Shown piece by piece: positions 37,701 to 49,319 of a stretch of 64,000 nt of DNA. This DNA comes from Drosophila pseudoobscura (taxonomy: Eukaryota; Arthropoda; Insecta; Diptera; Drosophilidae): NCBI RefSeq assembly GCF_009870125.1, contig NC_046681.1, forward strand, positions 13,033,001 through 13,097,000, in the 5' to 3' direction. How positions within the stretch are numbered: the stretch's first letter is position 1; every line of letters begins with the position of its first letter. The notes under the pieces were generated by a model. The model was not told where the DNA came from and did not search any database. It saw only the letters and a list, made by a program, of their open reading frames with translations. A program made the position numbers and the translations under genes.

Positions 37701-40695
37701 ACAACATCATTGGTCGCGGCAATGTCCTGAACACTGAGCGAGTGGATCTGGCCGAACCCCAGAAGGTCTACAACATCACACTAAAACCTACATTCTTGAC
37801 CGCGCCCCATGGTCGCATCTATGTGTATTACGTGGATGAATCGGGCGAATTCCGCTATGCCGAGGACACCTTTAGCGTCGAGGTTGAACTGCAAAACAAG
37901 ATTGAGATCACAGGCCCGGAGGAAGTGAAGCCAGGTGCCGATGTTGAGCTGGAAATAAAGACACCGCCCAAGTCTTTTGTTGGCCTTCTGGCTGTGGATC
38001 AGAGCGTTCTGCTCTTGGGCGGTAATAACGATCTGGACAAGGATTCGTTCAACTGGCGCTTAGGCGGCTATGACACGTCCACACCTTGGCAAGGTGGCTA
38101 TTCCTACTATCCCGGCGAACGCAGCGGTGTTGTGACCATGACCAATGCCTATTTCTTCTATAATCGCACCGCTCCTATTAGCTATGCACGTAAGTAGTTT
38201 CTACATAACATCAGTGCTTACTTTTATTCCTACAAACATATTATCATCGACAGAAGCTTTTGGTTTTGGTGGTGGAACCGTTTCGGCCATGCGGAAGACT
38301 GCTATCGCGCAGGACTCTCCTGTCTACCATACAACAACCTCAGCATTGGGTGCTGTTCCAACTGCAGGATTTTCTGCAGAATCCGGTGCCGCTGCTGCTG
38401 CACCAGTGGTCCGTAAGAACTTTGCAGAAACTTGGATTTTCGCAGATATTGAAAACACAGAGACAGAGATCTTCAAGTGGGTGAAGACCATACCCGACAC
38501 GATCACCAATTGGGTGGTCACTGGATTCTCCCTGAACACAGAGAAGGGGCTAGGTGTGACCGACCATAAGGTGAACATTAAGACGTTCCAGCCCTTCTTC
38601 GTCTCCATCCGTTTGCCTTACTCGGTGAAACGTGGCGAGCTCATTAATGTCCCAGCCTTGGTCTTCAACTATTTGCCCAAGAATCTGGATGTGGAGCTGA
38701 CGTTAGACAATCAAGATGATGAATTCGAATTCGTCGATGCCTCCAATGAGGTTATTGGCGATCAGAAGCGTACTCAGGTCATCCGTGTGGGAGCCAATGA
38801 GGCAGCCGGTGCATCATTCCTGATTCGTCCGAAGGTGATTGGAAATATTCTACTAAAGTTTTCAGCCATCTCTCCTTTGGCAGGCGATGCTGTCCACAAG
38901 TCGCTTAAGGTAATCCCAGAAGGAATCACAAAATATCAGAATCGAGCCTTCTTCGTCAATCTCAAGGATGTTGGAGAGTATAAAAACACCTTTGAACTGG
39001 AAGTGCCGGAGGATATTGTTCCAGATTCGCAGCGAGTGGAATTCGGACTTGTAGGCGATCTGCTCGGCCCAGTGATCAAAAACCTAGAGAACCTCCTGAG
39101 ATTGCCCAGCGGCTGTGGCGAGCAGACTATGTCTAAATTGGTTCCCAACTATTTAGTAAGAGACTACCTGAAGAGCATCAAGAAACTAACTCCTGCCATT
39201 GAAACACGCATCAAGAGAAACTTACAAGAAGGCTATCAGAATATGCTGCACTATCGTCACGATGATGGGAGCTTCAGTTCCTTCGGCCCTGGCAAATGGA
39301 GAGAGGAAGACCCTGACCGCAATGGCTCTACCTGGCTGACATCCTATGTCTTGCGCTCCTTCAGTAAAATCAAAGACATCATTGATTTGGATGAAAAAAG
39401 CTTGGAAAGTGGTTATGAATTCCTTCTGAGCCGTCAGGTAGAGAATGGCAGCTTCACCGACGCAGGAGAATACTTCTACGGATCGCAGCGCTCTTCACTG
39501 ACTCTTACAGCCAACGCCCTGCTGGCACTACTCGAGCAGGACAAGAAGAACCAGACAGCCATAGACAAGGCCGTGGCCTATCTGAGTGCCCACACAGAGG
39601 AGTCTGAGGAATTGCTGCCCAAATCTATAGCCGTCTATGCCTTGCAAAAATCAAAGGCTCCAGACGCCGCTAAACATGTGGCAAGCCTCAAAGCCCTAGC
39701 ACAGCAGGAAGACGACCGCACATGGTGGACGGAGGACACAGAGAAGCTGCGGGCTTCCAAGGGCTGCCGCCGTTGGTGGTGTTGGGTCTGGAGCCACGAC
39801 GTGGAGATCACCTCCTATGCGCTGCTCACACTGCTGGAAACAGAGCAGGAGACACCGGACTCGGTTTTGAACACTATCCGCTGGCTAGTGGCGCAGCGCA
39901 ATAGTTTTGGAGGGTTTGCCTCCAGCCAGGACACAGTTGTAGGTCTGCAAGCCCTGATCAAGTTCGCTGAGAAGTCGGGCTATGAAGCGGCCAAGTGGGA
40001 GGTGAGTGTCTCTAACAAGGGAAAGCGAGAGAAGACCGAGAAACTGAGCGCCACGGAGGAAAACGATCTGGTGCTGCAGACTGTCGAGTTTCCACAGGGT
40101 ACCCAGTCGCTGGAGTTCGAGGCTAAGGGCACAGGAGCAGCTCTGATTCAGATTAGCTATCAATACAATGTGGTAGAGAAGGAAACAAAGCCCAGCTTTA
40201 AAATACAAACAATTGTCAAGCCAGAATCCTCGCCAGCCAAGCTGGAACTGAGCGTGTGTGTGGAGTACGTGGAGGAGGGCAAAGCAAAGGCCTCCAACAT
40301 GGCCATACTAGAGGTATCCTTGCCGTCTGGGTATACCGCCGATGAAGATAGCTTCAAGGACATAAAAGACATTGAGCGTGTCAGGGTAAGTAGTTCGTCA
40401 TTCATTCCATTCTGATAGATCGCCTGTGACCTAAATTGTTTCGTTCCCTTTGCAGTTGGTGGAAACCAAAAACGGCGATTCTGTGATTGTTGTCTACTTC
40501 GAGAATCTGCTGAGGGGTGAACTCAAATGCATACCCTTCGACGCTTTTAGAACCCATGCGGTGGCCAACCAGAAACCCGCTCCCGTTGTCCTCTACGACT
40601 ATTATGATACGAACAAGAAGGCCACCGAATATTATCAAATAGAATCGAAGCTCTGCGACATTTGCGAAGACTCTGAGTGCAAGAGCAAGTGTTAA
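34738..40695 (+). CDS. Tep4: Thioester-containing protein Tep4, copy A
   Basis: Seven exons (34738-34820, 35967-36680, 36748-37174, 37234-37580, 37636-38189, 38254-40385, 40456-40695) give 1498 codons, matching the roughly 1.5 kb-residue length of D. melanogaster Tep4. A signal peptide starts MRRADAFAVTVCATLALLQ and ends near VKC. Macroglobulin domains follow (KYTIVGPG onward). A hypervariable bait-like region at the start of exon 6 (about 709-760) is rich in Ala, Gly and Thr. The intact thioester motif GCGEQ is at 995-999, then the alpha-helical thioester domain and receptor-binding region. The C terminus has the cysteine signature CDICEDSECKSKC. The protein is secreted into haemolymph and marks microbes or wasp-damaged surfaces. 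The 1.1 kb intron 1 is much larger than the others. AATAAA lies near 40739. Confidence 0.95.
34821..35966. other. Tep4 copy A intron 1
   Basis: AT-rich, 1146 bp, without an exon of its own. It contains TTCTGCGAA at 35675-35683, a match to the STAT92E consensus TTCNNNGAA, of possible regulatory interest because Tep genes are JAK/STAT targets. Confidence 0.45.
38772..40683 (+). repeat. Near-identical block shared by the Tep copies (copy A side)
   Basis: Aligns without a gap, at a constant offset of 5840 bp, to 44612-46523. By eye there are about 48 differences in 1912 bp, 18 of them inside 39361-39420. The block includes the last intron. It begins within exon 6 just before VIRVGANEAAG and ends at the codon for Lys in SECK. 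Confidence 0.95.
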
Positions 40696-41749
40696 GCTAT
40701 CTAAACCAAAATTACTGATTACTTTTTCCGTCACTGATAAATAAAGAGTGCAATAATGTGATTATATGGGAGACGTTTACATTCTGTTTGGTAATTAATT
40801 TCTAGCCAGTTCATGTATAAAGTTCTGAATGTCTGCATTCCTCTTTTGTTTTTACCAACATATTTTCCTCAATTTAAATAAAAGTTATATAGAGTACAGC
40901 AAATACAGAGTGTCGGGTTAAGGGACAGTTGATAGACGGAATGCATGCGCTTATTTATACATTATTTTGTATACCGTGTACTCGAAGAGTAGAGGGGTAT
41001 GAGTACTCGATTCGTGTAGTAGCACATATGTAGCAGCCAGATGGAAGCGTTTCCCGACGCCATCAGGTATACATTTCTGTCTGTCTGTCCATCCGTCCAT
41101 CTTGTTTAAAGTTAGAGTAACAAAATGTGCAGTGGCGCTCCCTGGCGGAGTGAGCGAGATACAGAAGCTAGCAATATTTGTCATTAAATGGAAAGAGGAT
41201 AGACGCAGTGCAGGACTACTCGTATATTGTATAAGCAACATTAATCATAATTATTGCACTTCGATACACGATGATCTTTTCGACCGACCAACTGGTTTCT
41301 ACTGGCTTGCTTTTAATGAAGTTGTGTACTTTGGTTGATCTTATTGCGTAAATCCTGTGCGGGGGCATAGTTAAAAATGTTGTGATCTCTTTCTATAGAG
41401 TCCAGGGAATCCGCATAGATTTTTTTCCATGTTTCCTGACTTGCAGAATCTACACGGGTCTAGGTCTAGTTTGAATTTCTTTCCGATCTGTGTCCTTTCA
41501 TGAATGCAAGCTAGAAAGAGCTAGAAATTACTGCATTTGTATGTGTATTCTTCTTCATTATAAACAAGAAGAACAGGAACGACTGGTTCAAGTAAATGCA
41601 ACAGGATGGTATGGTCGATTCATTGATGATCGTGAGACGACGTACCAGTCACAGCTATGCTGCTAGTGTCATCGGTTGCCGGGTTTTTATACTATTTAAA
41701 GCATAACTAAAGAGACACATATACATATTATATTTTTGATTATGTTTTA
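40696..41749. other. Spacer between the two Tep genes
   Basis: Holds the 3' flank of copy A, a dispersed repeat at about 40965-41240 and the promoter of copy B. No coding sequence is recognised. Confidence 0.5.
40965..41240. repeat. DINE-1/INE-1-like repeat fragment
   Basis: The sequence from TATACCGTGTACTCGAAGAG through GTTTCCCGACGCCATCAGG to the TCTGTCTGTCTGTCCATCCG run resembles the middle of Drosophila DINE-1 (Helitron-related) repeats. Those carry a GTTTCCGACCC-like block followed by a TCCGTCTGTC run. The family is named by resemblance only, and no reading frame is present. It sits between the two tandem Tep genes. Confidence 0.5.
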
Positions 41750-44700
41750 ATGAAAATGCTGTTGGATTCATTTACTGTGGCCGTTGGTGCAATTTTGACG
41801 CTGCTGCTTGTGGTGGGACAAGTAACAGCCGAAATGTAAGTCCTACAAAACTATGAATTGTCCACACAACTCTTTCCCTATCACTACATACACAGTCTTT
41901 GGTCGCTTGGGCATGACGCTTCAGATGCAATGTCTTAGTCTTGTATCGTATTTGGTTTTAGTTAAAGCCTAATAGCTAAACTAATAGTTCCCTTGAATGA
42001 TTCTTTTGGCAGCAAATACACCGTTGTTGGCCCTGGCAGCATTAAATCTAACCGCGACTACAATGTGGCCATTGCAGTGCACTATACTAAGGAACCGGTA
42101 ACAGTGAAGATCGGGATTACTGGACCATCACATAATGAGACCCGAACTGTCGAGTTCACCAAGTCTAACGTCTTCAAGCAGCTCTCCTTTGAATTGCCCC
42201 CCCTACAGCCAGGTGACTACGATCTGACGGCTGATGGCGTATCGGGCTTGGTGTTTAAAGATTCAGTGCGTCTAATTTGGGACTCACCAAATCCAATGTT
42301 ATTTCTGCACATTGATAAGTTTGAATACAAACCCGGCGATACTGTCAATTATCGCGTAATGATCTTGGATGAACAGCTGCGACCGAATCTGAAAGCCGAG
42401 GACATTGTAGTCTGTCTGAGGGATCCAACGGATTTTTACATCGATAAAGCTAGGCCAGCAAGGACGACAACCGGGGTGTATACGGGAAAATTCCATCTAT
42501 CCAAGCTTGCCAGTCTGGGCGAATGGACAATTGATTTCGAGGACACTGACGGGGAACCATATAGATCCGATGTCTATACATTCACCTTCTTTAACGTGGA
42601 GCGGTATGTTGAGCCCAAGTACTTAGTGAGGATAGATGCTCCGAAGCTCGTATCCGTCAAGGATGGTGTTGTGCAGATATTTGTATTAGCAAAGTGAGTA
42701 CTGTCTACTATCTACTTGGTAGGAATGCGGGTCTCTTGATCTTATGCTTTTCCTTCTCCTCTCTCAAGGTACAGCTACGGCACTCGTGTAGAGGGAAAGG
42801 TCGTAGTAAATATTGAACTATTTTCTGATGAAAGTGTGAAAAAACTTACCAATCACACAGTAATGGTAGCGCAAGACATGGTCAAAGGAAAGGCCACGTT
42901 TGATATTAACCTTAATCAGTTTGCCAGTTGGGTAACTAAACAAAATTCCAAGTATTTGGTTGCAATTAACGCAACGGTGGAGGACCATCTTACGGGAAAA
43001 AAGATCACGGAAACTGGAGAATTAAAATTAGTTCTTAATCGCCATCTGGTATCCTGTGTGGACATGCATGAGTGCTATACATATTCGAAAGATAAGGAAA
43101 AGGAGGTGATCATCAGCATAACCAAATTAGACAGCACCCTGCCAACTGACACTGATTCAGTGGTGAAGGTATGTTCTTAGGACCAATAGCTAGCATTTAT
43201 CCGGAGCTAATTTGATTTTTCTTTACAGCTCAAGTATTCAGAGGGAAAACAGGACTTTTTCGGTGTCTATAACCGTCCGTCCGAGAACAAAAACAGAACC
43301 TTCATCTTCGATGGCCATTTAAATACGTCTGGCCTGGTTGTTTTTAAGGTAACTCTACCAGGGTTTCCAAATAAGATGCGTTTTTGGCCCTATGACCTTA
43401 CTTTGTTATATGCCGGTGAGCAGTATGAACTCAGGCAAGCGTTTCCAGTTAACTTATGGGGTGGTGGGTTTAAACTGGGTAAAAATATTGCGTGGAGCAA
43501 GACACAACATTTCTCCCTTTATGTACACGGACCCAGGGACAGCAAAGGGGCGCTTGTGGGTCTACGAGTCGGAGATGAGTTTGAGGTGACACTAAGCTCC
43601 ATTGTCCCTTTTAAATACTACATATACACAATTATTGGCCGCGGAAACATCCTGCACACCAAACGCATCGATCTCGTGCAGCCCAAAACGGCGCATAACT
43701 TCACCGTGAAAACCACTTTCCTGAACTCCCCCAGAGTATATATATACGCCTACTACATAAGCGAAGACGGTGTTTTATATTACACTGAGACAAACTACCT
43801 GGTACTTGTGAGTTTCTCAAACGAACTTGTCATTTCCGCGCCATTGGCTGGCAAACCCGGAGACAAAGTCGATGTGGAAATCACTACGGAGCCCACCTCG
43901 TTCGTTGGTCTCTTTGCTGTTGATGAGAGGTTGATTCAAAGTAATAAAATACGTAATGAAATGCCACACAGCGATCTAGATTGGCGCTTGGACCAATTTA
44001 ATTCGAGAACGTACTGTCACTGCCCCGGATCAAGTTCTGGCTTGGTCACTATGACCAATGCCAATTTTTCGTCAAAAAGCGGGTTTCGAGCCATCAATTC
44101 AGGTTAATATTTATTAAGTCGCTGTAAAGTTCCCAAAAATATTAATAATCATATTTTTTTTTAAATTTACTTCTCAGACAGTGCTTATCCCACGAACACT
44201 TCGGGACCCCCTGCCTCTGGTATACCAAAAAGAACCTTTAATGCATTCGGCTTTTCTTGGAACTCTGCAGAGTCCTGGTTCTTTACGGACATTGAAAGAA
44301 CGGAGACGGCTGTCTCAAAGTTGAGCCATACGCTGCCGGACGCATTGGGCAGATTGGTAATAAATGGCTTTTCCTTACATCCCCAGAAGGGACTGGGTGT
44401 CCCCCCAAATAGCAAAATGACAGTGATCTCGACATCTATCCCGTACTTCATCTCCGTACGCCTGCCCCACTCAATGAAACTTGGAGAATGGATCAGGGTG
44501 CCAGTGATTGTCGACAACTATGTTCCTCAAGAGTTCGATATGGAGGCCACACTGGACAATCCAGATGCGAAATTCGATTTCGCAGATGCATCCAATCAAG
44601 GACAGAATCTCACTCAGGTCATCCGTGTGGGAGCCAATGAGGCAGCCGGTGCATCATTCCTGATTCGTCCAAAGGTGATTGGAAATATTCTGCTAAAGTT

Positions 44701-46547
44701 TTCAGCCATCTCTCCTTTGGCAGGCGATGCTGTCCACAAGTCGCTTAAGGTAATCCCAGAAGGAATCACAAAATATCAGAATCGAGCCTTCTTCGTCAAT
44801 CTCAAGGATGTTGGAGAGTATAAAAACACCTTTGAACTGGAAGTGCCGGAGGACATAGTTCCAGATTCGCAGCGAGTGGAATTCGGACTTGTAGGCGATC
44901 TGCTCGGCCCAGTGATCAAAAACCTAGAGAATCTCCTGAGATTACCCAGCGGCTGTGGCGAGCAGACAATGTTTAAATTGGTTCCCAACTATTTAGTAAG
45001 AGACTACCTAAAGAGCATCAAGAAACTAACTCCTGCCATTGAAACACGCATCAAGAGAAACTTACAAGAAGGCTATCAGAATATGCTGCACTATCGTCAC
45101 GATGATGGGAGCTTTAGTTCCTTCGGCCCAGGCAAATGGAGAGAGGAAGACCCTGACCGCAATGGCTCTACCTGGCTGACATCTTATGTCTTGCGATCTT
45201 TCCGTAATATCAAAGATATCATTTATTTGAATGAGAATTTGTTTACCAGTGCATACAAATTCCTTCTGAGCCGTCAGGCAGAGAATGGCAGCTTCACCGA
45301 CGCAAGAGAATACTTCTACGGATCGCAGCGCTCTTCACTGACTCTTACAGCCAACGCCCTGCTGGCACTACTCGAGCAAGACAAGAAGAACCAGACAGCC
45401 ATAGACAAGGCCGTGGCCTATCTGAGTGCCCACACAGAGGAGTCTGAGGAATTGCTGCCAAAATCTATAGCCGTCTATGCATTGCAAAAATCAAAGGCTC
45501 CAGACGCCGCTAAACATGTGGCAAGCCTCAAAGCCCTAGCACAGCAGGAAGACGACCGCACATGGTGGACGGAGGACACAGAGAAGCTGCGGGCTTTCAA
45601 GGGCTGCCGCCGTTGGTGGTGTTGGGTCTGGAGCCACGACGTAGAGATCACCTCCTATGCGCTGCTCACACTGCTGGAAACAGAGCAGGAGACACCGGAC
45701 TCGGTTTTGAACACTATCCGCTGGCTAGTGGCGCAGCGCAATAGTTTTGGAGGGTTTGCCTCCAGCCAGGACACAGTTGTAGGTCTGCAAGCCCTGATCA
45801 AGTTCGCTGAGAAGTCGGGCTATGAAGCAGCCAAGTGGGAGGTGAGTGTCTCTAACAAGGGAAAGCGAGAGAAGACCGAGAAACTGAGCGCCACGGAGGA
45901 AAACGATCTGGTGCTGCAGACTGTCGAGTTTCCACAGGGTACCCAGTCGCTGGAGTTCGAGGCTAAGGGCACAGGAGCAGCTCTGATTCAGATTAGCTAT
46001 CAATACAATGTGGTAGAGAAGGAAACAAAGCCCAGCTTTAAAATACAAACAATTGTCAAGCCAGAATCCTCGCCAGCCAAGCTGGAACTGAGCGTGTGTG
46101 TGGAGTACGTGGAGGAGGGCAAAGCGAAGGCCTCCAACATGGCCATACTAGAGGTATCCTTGCCGTCTGGGTATACCGCCGATGAAGATAGCTTCAAGGA
46201 CATAAAAGACATTGAGCGTGTCAGGGTAAGTAGTTCGTCATTCATTCCATTCTGATAGATTGCCTGTTACCTAAATTGTTTCGTTCCTTTTGCAGTTGGT
46301 GGAAACCAAAAACGGCGATTCTGTGATTGTTGTATACTTCGAGAATCTGCTGAGGGGTGAACTCAAATGCATACCCTTCGACGCTTTTAGAACCCATGCG
46401 GTGGCCAACCAGAAGCCCGCTCCTGTTGTCCTCTACGACTATTATGATACGAACAAGAAGGCCACCGAATATTATCAAATTGAATCGAAGCTCTGCGACA
46501 TTTGCGAAGACTCTGAGTGCAAGGCTGCTGTGAGCTATCTTAAGTAG
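41750..46547 (+). CDS. Thioester-containing protein, Tep4-like copy B
   Basis: Six exons (41750-41835, 42013-42693, 42769-43168, 43229-44102, 44178-46225, 46296-46547) give 1446 codons. The signal peptide begins MKMLLDSFTVAVGAILTLLL. Macroglobulin domains are clearly related to copy A but diverged. The bait-like segment after intron 4 is short and unlike copy A (AYPTNTSGPPASGIPKRTF). The thioester motif GCGEQ is intact at 938-942 or thereabouts. From 44612 to 46523 the sequence is almost identical to copy A. Copy A's fourth intron (37581-37635) has no counterpart; exon 4 reads straight through. The C terminus reads CDICEDSECKAAVSYLK, lacking the last cysteine of copy A. The donor at 44103 (GTTAAT) is weak but the phase matches copy A. 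It looks like a functional gene. Confidence 0.92.
44612..46523 (+). repeat. Near-identical block shared by the Tep copies (copy B side)
   Basis: Partner of 38772-40683. Outside this block the copies are related only at protein level, and the sharp edges at both ends are visible in the DNA. Confidence 0.95.
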
Positions 46548-47686
46548 AGTTCCTGTCTTAGATAGACTTTTAATTTCTAACGAAAGATAAGAAACTGCCA
46601 ATCATCAATTCCTTTTATTTTCAAAACATTTTTGTGGTTTTATTGGTTTTAAATGGCGTGTCTAAGTCGAAAATCCCTTTAATGAAGGAGGACGGCTCTG
46701 GAGCTATGTGTAAAATTTCATTCGTCTAAGATCCTTTTAAGAATGTAAGCCGCGACAGTCATTATGTTTACTTAGATAATCTGAAACAGCACACTCTAGC
46801 TGCAATGTCTGAGCGCATGATTGGTCTGACCGAACTTTAGACTTAGTCTGGGTTTTCCTGATGTTCCTTTCTTGTGTTATTTGCTTAGTGGTATCAACTG
46901 CGTACAGACTACAACTACCACAGCTGAAGTATGAAAAATTAACCTTTTCTACAAGTTTTTTCTTGGGAAATTTTTTGTGTAATTGATTTTTTAATCTTAA
47001 TCAATCCTCAATTGATGCTGACAATGCTGGGATGCTGGGACAATCCTCTAAATGGCATTTCTACATGACTTTTACATGGTTTTAGCCAGAACGGAGATTA
47101 AGTTCATTAAATAGCCAGTTTTTTTTTTGTTTTCCCCGTAATTTGAGGTCCGATCAGTACTTGTCATGGCTAATGACAACTCGCCAACTGTCCGGGTATT
47201 AGCACAAATAGGCGGTGAAGAAAAAGTTTGATCTCCAGTGCGACAAGCGCCTATTACAGTCTAAAAAGTTCCCATTAGATTGTAATTGTTAAATAAAAAA
47301 GCATACCAACAACAATTAAAGGCAATCGGTTTTTTTTTTGTTCTAAACTCCCTTTTAAGCCTTGAGAGCTTAAATTAATTCTACAATATTTTCACAGATG
47401 ACTTGATGCATTTATTTCGATTATGTACATATATTATATGTTTTTCCAATCACATTACCCTAGGAATACAATATGCAGCTGCCAAAATCTTATATAATTT
47501 TCTATTGCTTTATATTTTCAGTTTCTCCTAACACTCCGACTAGCACGGAACAAAAAATTTTGTTTAATTTAGAGCTTCGGTTTGGTTTTCGGGTTTCAGT
47601 GTCGTGACAACTTTGACTTTTCTTACAAAATTACAAAAATTAAAGTTTTTTTTAAAAATATATTCCAGAAATTTTACGGATTGAAA
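46548..47686. other. Intergenic, no gene seen
   Basis: AT-rich with long T runs. No clear AATAAA lies close after the copy B stop. Nothing coding is recognised before the small Cys-rich gene. Confidence 0.45.
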
Positions 47687-48001
47687 ATGTGCTACCCTTG
47701 TGGACCCTGCGGACCCTGTGGACCATGCGGTCCCTGTGGAACTACCTGTCCGTGCTGTGGCCCGCACAGCCCACCATGCGGAGCTCCCTCGCCCGTTCCA
47801 TGCTCTCCGGCGCCGGGCTGTTGCTGTCCCCCATTGCCCGAGGGTGGCATACCCGATCCACGGGTCTGGAACTATTGGAACACCCCGCTAACCTATCCAT
47901 GTGAGTTCTCGTCCGCCTTAGGCATGGACCTCTACCTGTATCTGTATCTGCATCCCGTATTCATCTACGCTTATCCTCCTCTTCCCACAGGTGGCTTCTA
48001 G
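47687..48001 (+). CDS. Cys-Gly-Pro-rich small protein, sperm-tail Mst-like
   Basis: Two exons (47687-47900, 47991-48001) give 74 codons, ending LTYPCGF. The protein opens MCYPCGPCGPCGPCGPCG and is packed with Cys, Pro and Gly. This is the composition of the Drosophila Mst(3)CGP family, structural proteins of sperm-tail outer dense fibres that are male-germline specific. The intron is 90 bp, divisible by three, without a stop, and reads into the same final codons. Retention would give a 104-residue form ending YLYLYLHPVFIYAYPPLPTG then GF. Splice sites are good (GTGAGT and TTCCCACAG), so I favour splicing. I did not find the usual translational-control element of that family in the leader. Function is inferred from composition only. 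Confidence 0.7.
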   Translation: MCYPCGPCGPCGPCGPCGTTCPCCGPHSPPCGAPSPVPCSPAPGCCCPPLPEGGIPDPRVWNYWNTPLTYPCEFSSALGMDLYLYLYLHPVFIYAYPPLPTGGF

Positions 48002-48929
48002 GATCGGACTAGCTCTCACCCTGGTCTGGGAGTGGCTAGGAGGGAGCACACACTCTTCGATAAAACACTCCATCGCACGTCCTCGACCATTCCAAGCTTT
48101 AATCAAAACAAAAAAAAGCAGTTTGTGATTCCAATGACACGGACATGTTGGCGAAGTATTCGTTGGGCACATTTCTGGTGGTAACTAAATTGGAAGCAAG
48201 TTGAATCCCAGTGGCACCACTCGTCAGAGGTCCGTCAAAGAAAGAAGAACGTCGACGGAGAGGAGAACGCTGCTCAGGCTTCTTTCAGTCTTTCTCTCAA
48301 TTTTGGTAGAAGTTTGGGCACCTTTTTGGCAATAAATTCCCTAAAAAGTTATGTTCTTTATTATTTTATTTATTATTAGAACACTCGTAACACCTGGAAT
48401 CAAACGATCAAGGATATTATAGCGATTAAACGTTAAAAATGCCATACGTGCCATGGCTTCCTATGATCGGAAAAATTTCCTAGTTTTGATGGAGACATTC
48501 ATCGGGGTCTAGCCGGACTGACAAATGGAGTTGGAATCGAAACGTCAAGGAATCGAAAGGAAATTCTTTTAATTTCTCTTGTATTGTGTGGTTACTCCAA
48601 TCTTCCTCGACGGTGTGCGATCGGCGACCAGCAGAATGAGCATCAGCCACGCAGGACTCTAGTGCGGAATCTGCTCCACCAGCAGCTTCAGATGCCACGC
48701 AGATCTGTATGTAAAATGGCGGCAACGCTGGTCTCCCGCCAAGAGGAGACGCTACCACACGGTAGCTTGCAAGTTCTAGAACGCAGAATGCTTTTTCAGA
48801 TGAAGGATCAGATCAGATGTGTACGCCAGTTCTGGCCCGTCCACAGCATAATTTGGAGGTTTTTCACACTGAAAAAAAAGGTAAACAATTTTTTAAACGT
48901 ACATATTTCCCCTTCAGGTGTCGCCTTTG

Positions 48930-49140
48930 GTATACATTAGCATGTACTTAAAATGTAGCAAATGTGTAGTTGGCGTGTAGTTACTATTTCAAGAAATGCA
49001 TTTAGTGGAAATTTTTGCACACTGCTTATACCTTATTTTATATATTTTATAAGCAATGCATTAAAGATGAAAACTTTAATTTAACCAGTCTTGTACGAAA
49101 TTGATTTAATATATGGATAAAATTATGATTTCAGAGCTGA
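48930..49140. repeat. Dispersed AT-rich repeat, copy 4 (fragment)
   Basis: Shares GTGTAGTTAC and CTTGTACGAAATTGATT..ATAAAATTATG blocks with copies 1-3 in the same order. The match is short and degenerate. Confidence 0.35.
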
Positions 49141-49319
49141 GGGTGATAGTGGCGCCACTCGATAGTTTTGAATGAAATGAGTTAAAACATCGATACTATC
49201 CATAGTACCCTCAATAGGTGGACCAGCTGATGTATTTTTTTCTAAAATATTTTGTTTTTTTATTTTGTGGTGATTTTATACACACAAGGTGAGAATGGAA
49301 GGTAAAAAAGCAAAAAATT

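Noticed and set aside
48480-48940. Possible coding fragment around 48.58-48.80 kb
   Set aside because: Both strands show moderate-length frames but no family resemblance and no clear splice partners; left as intergenic.
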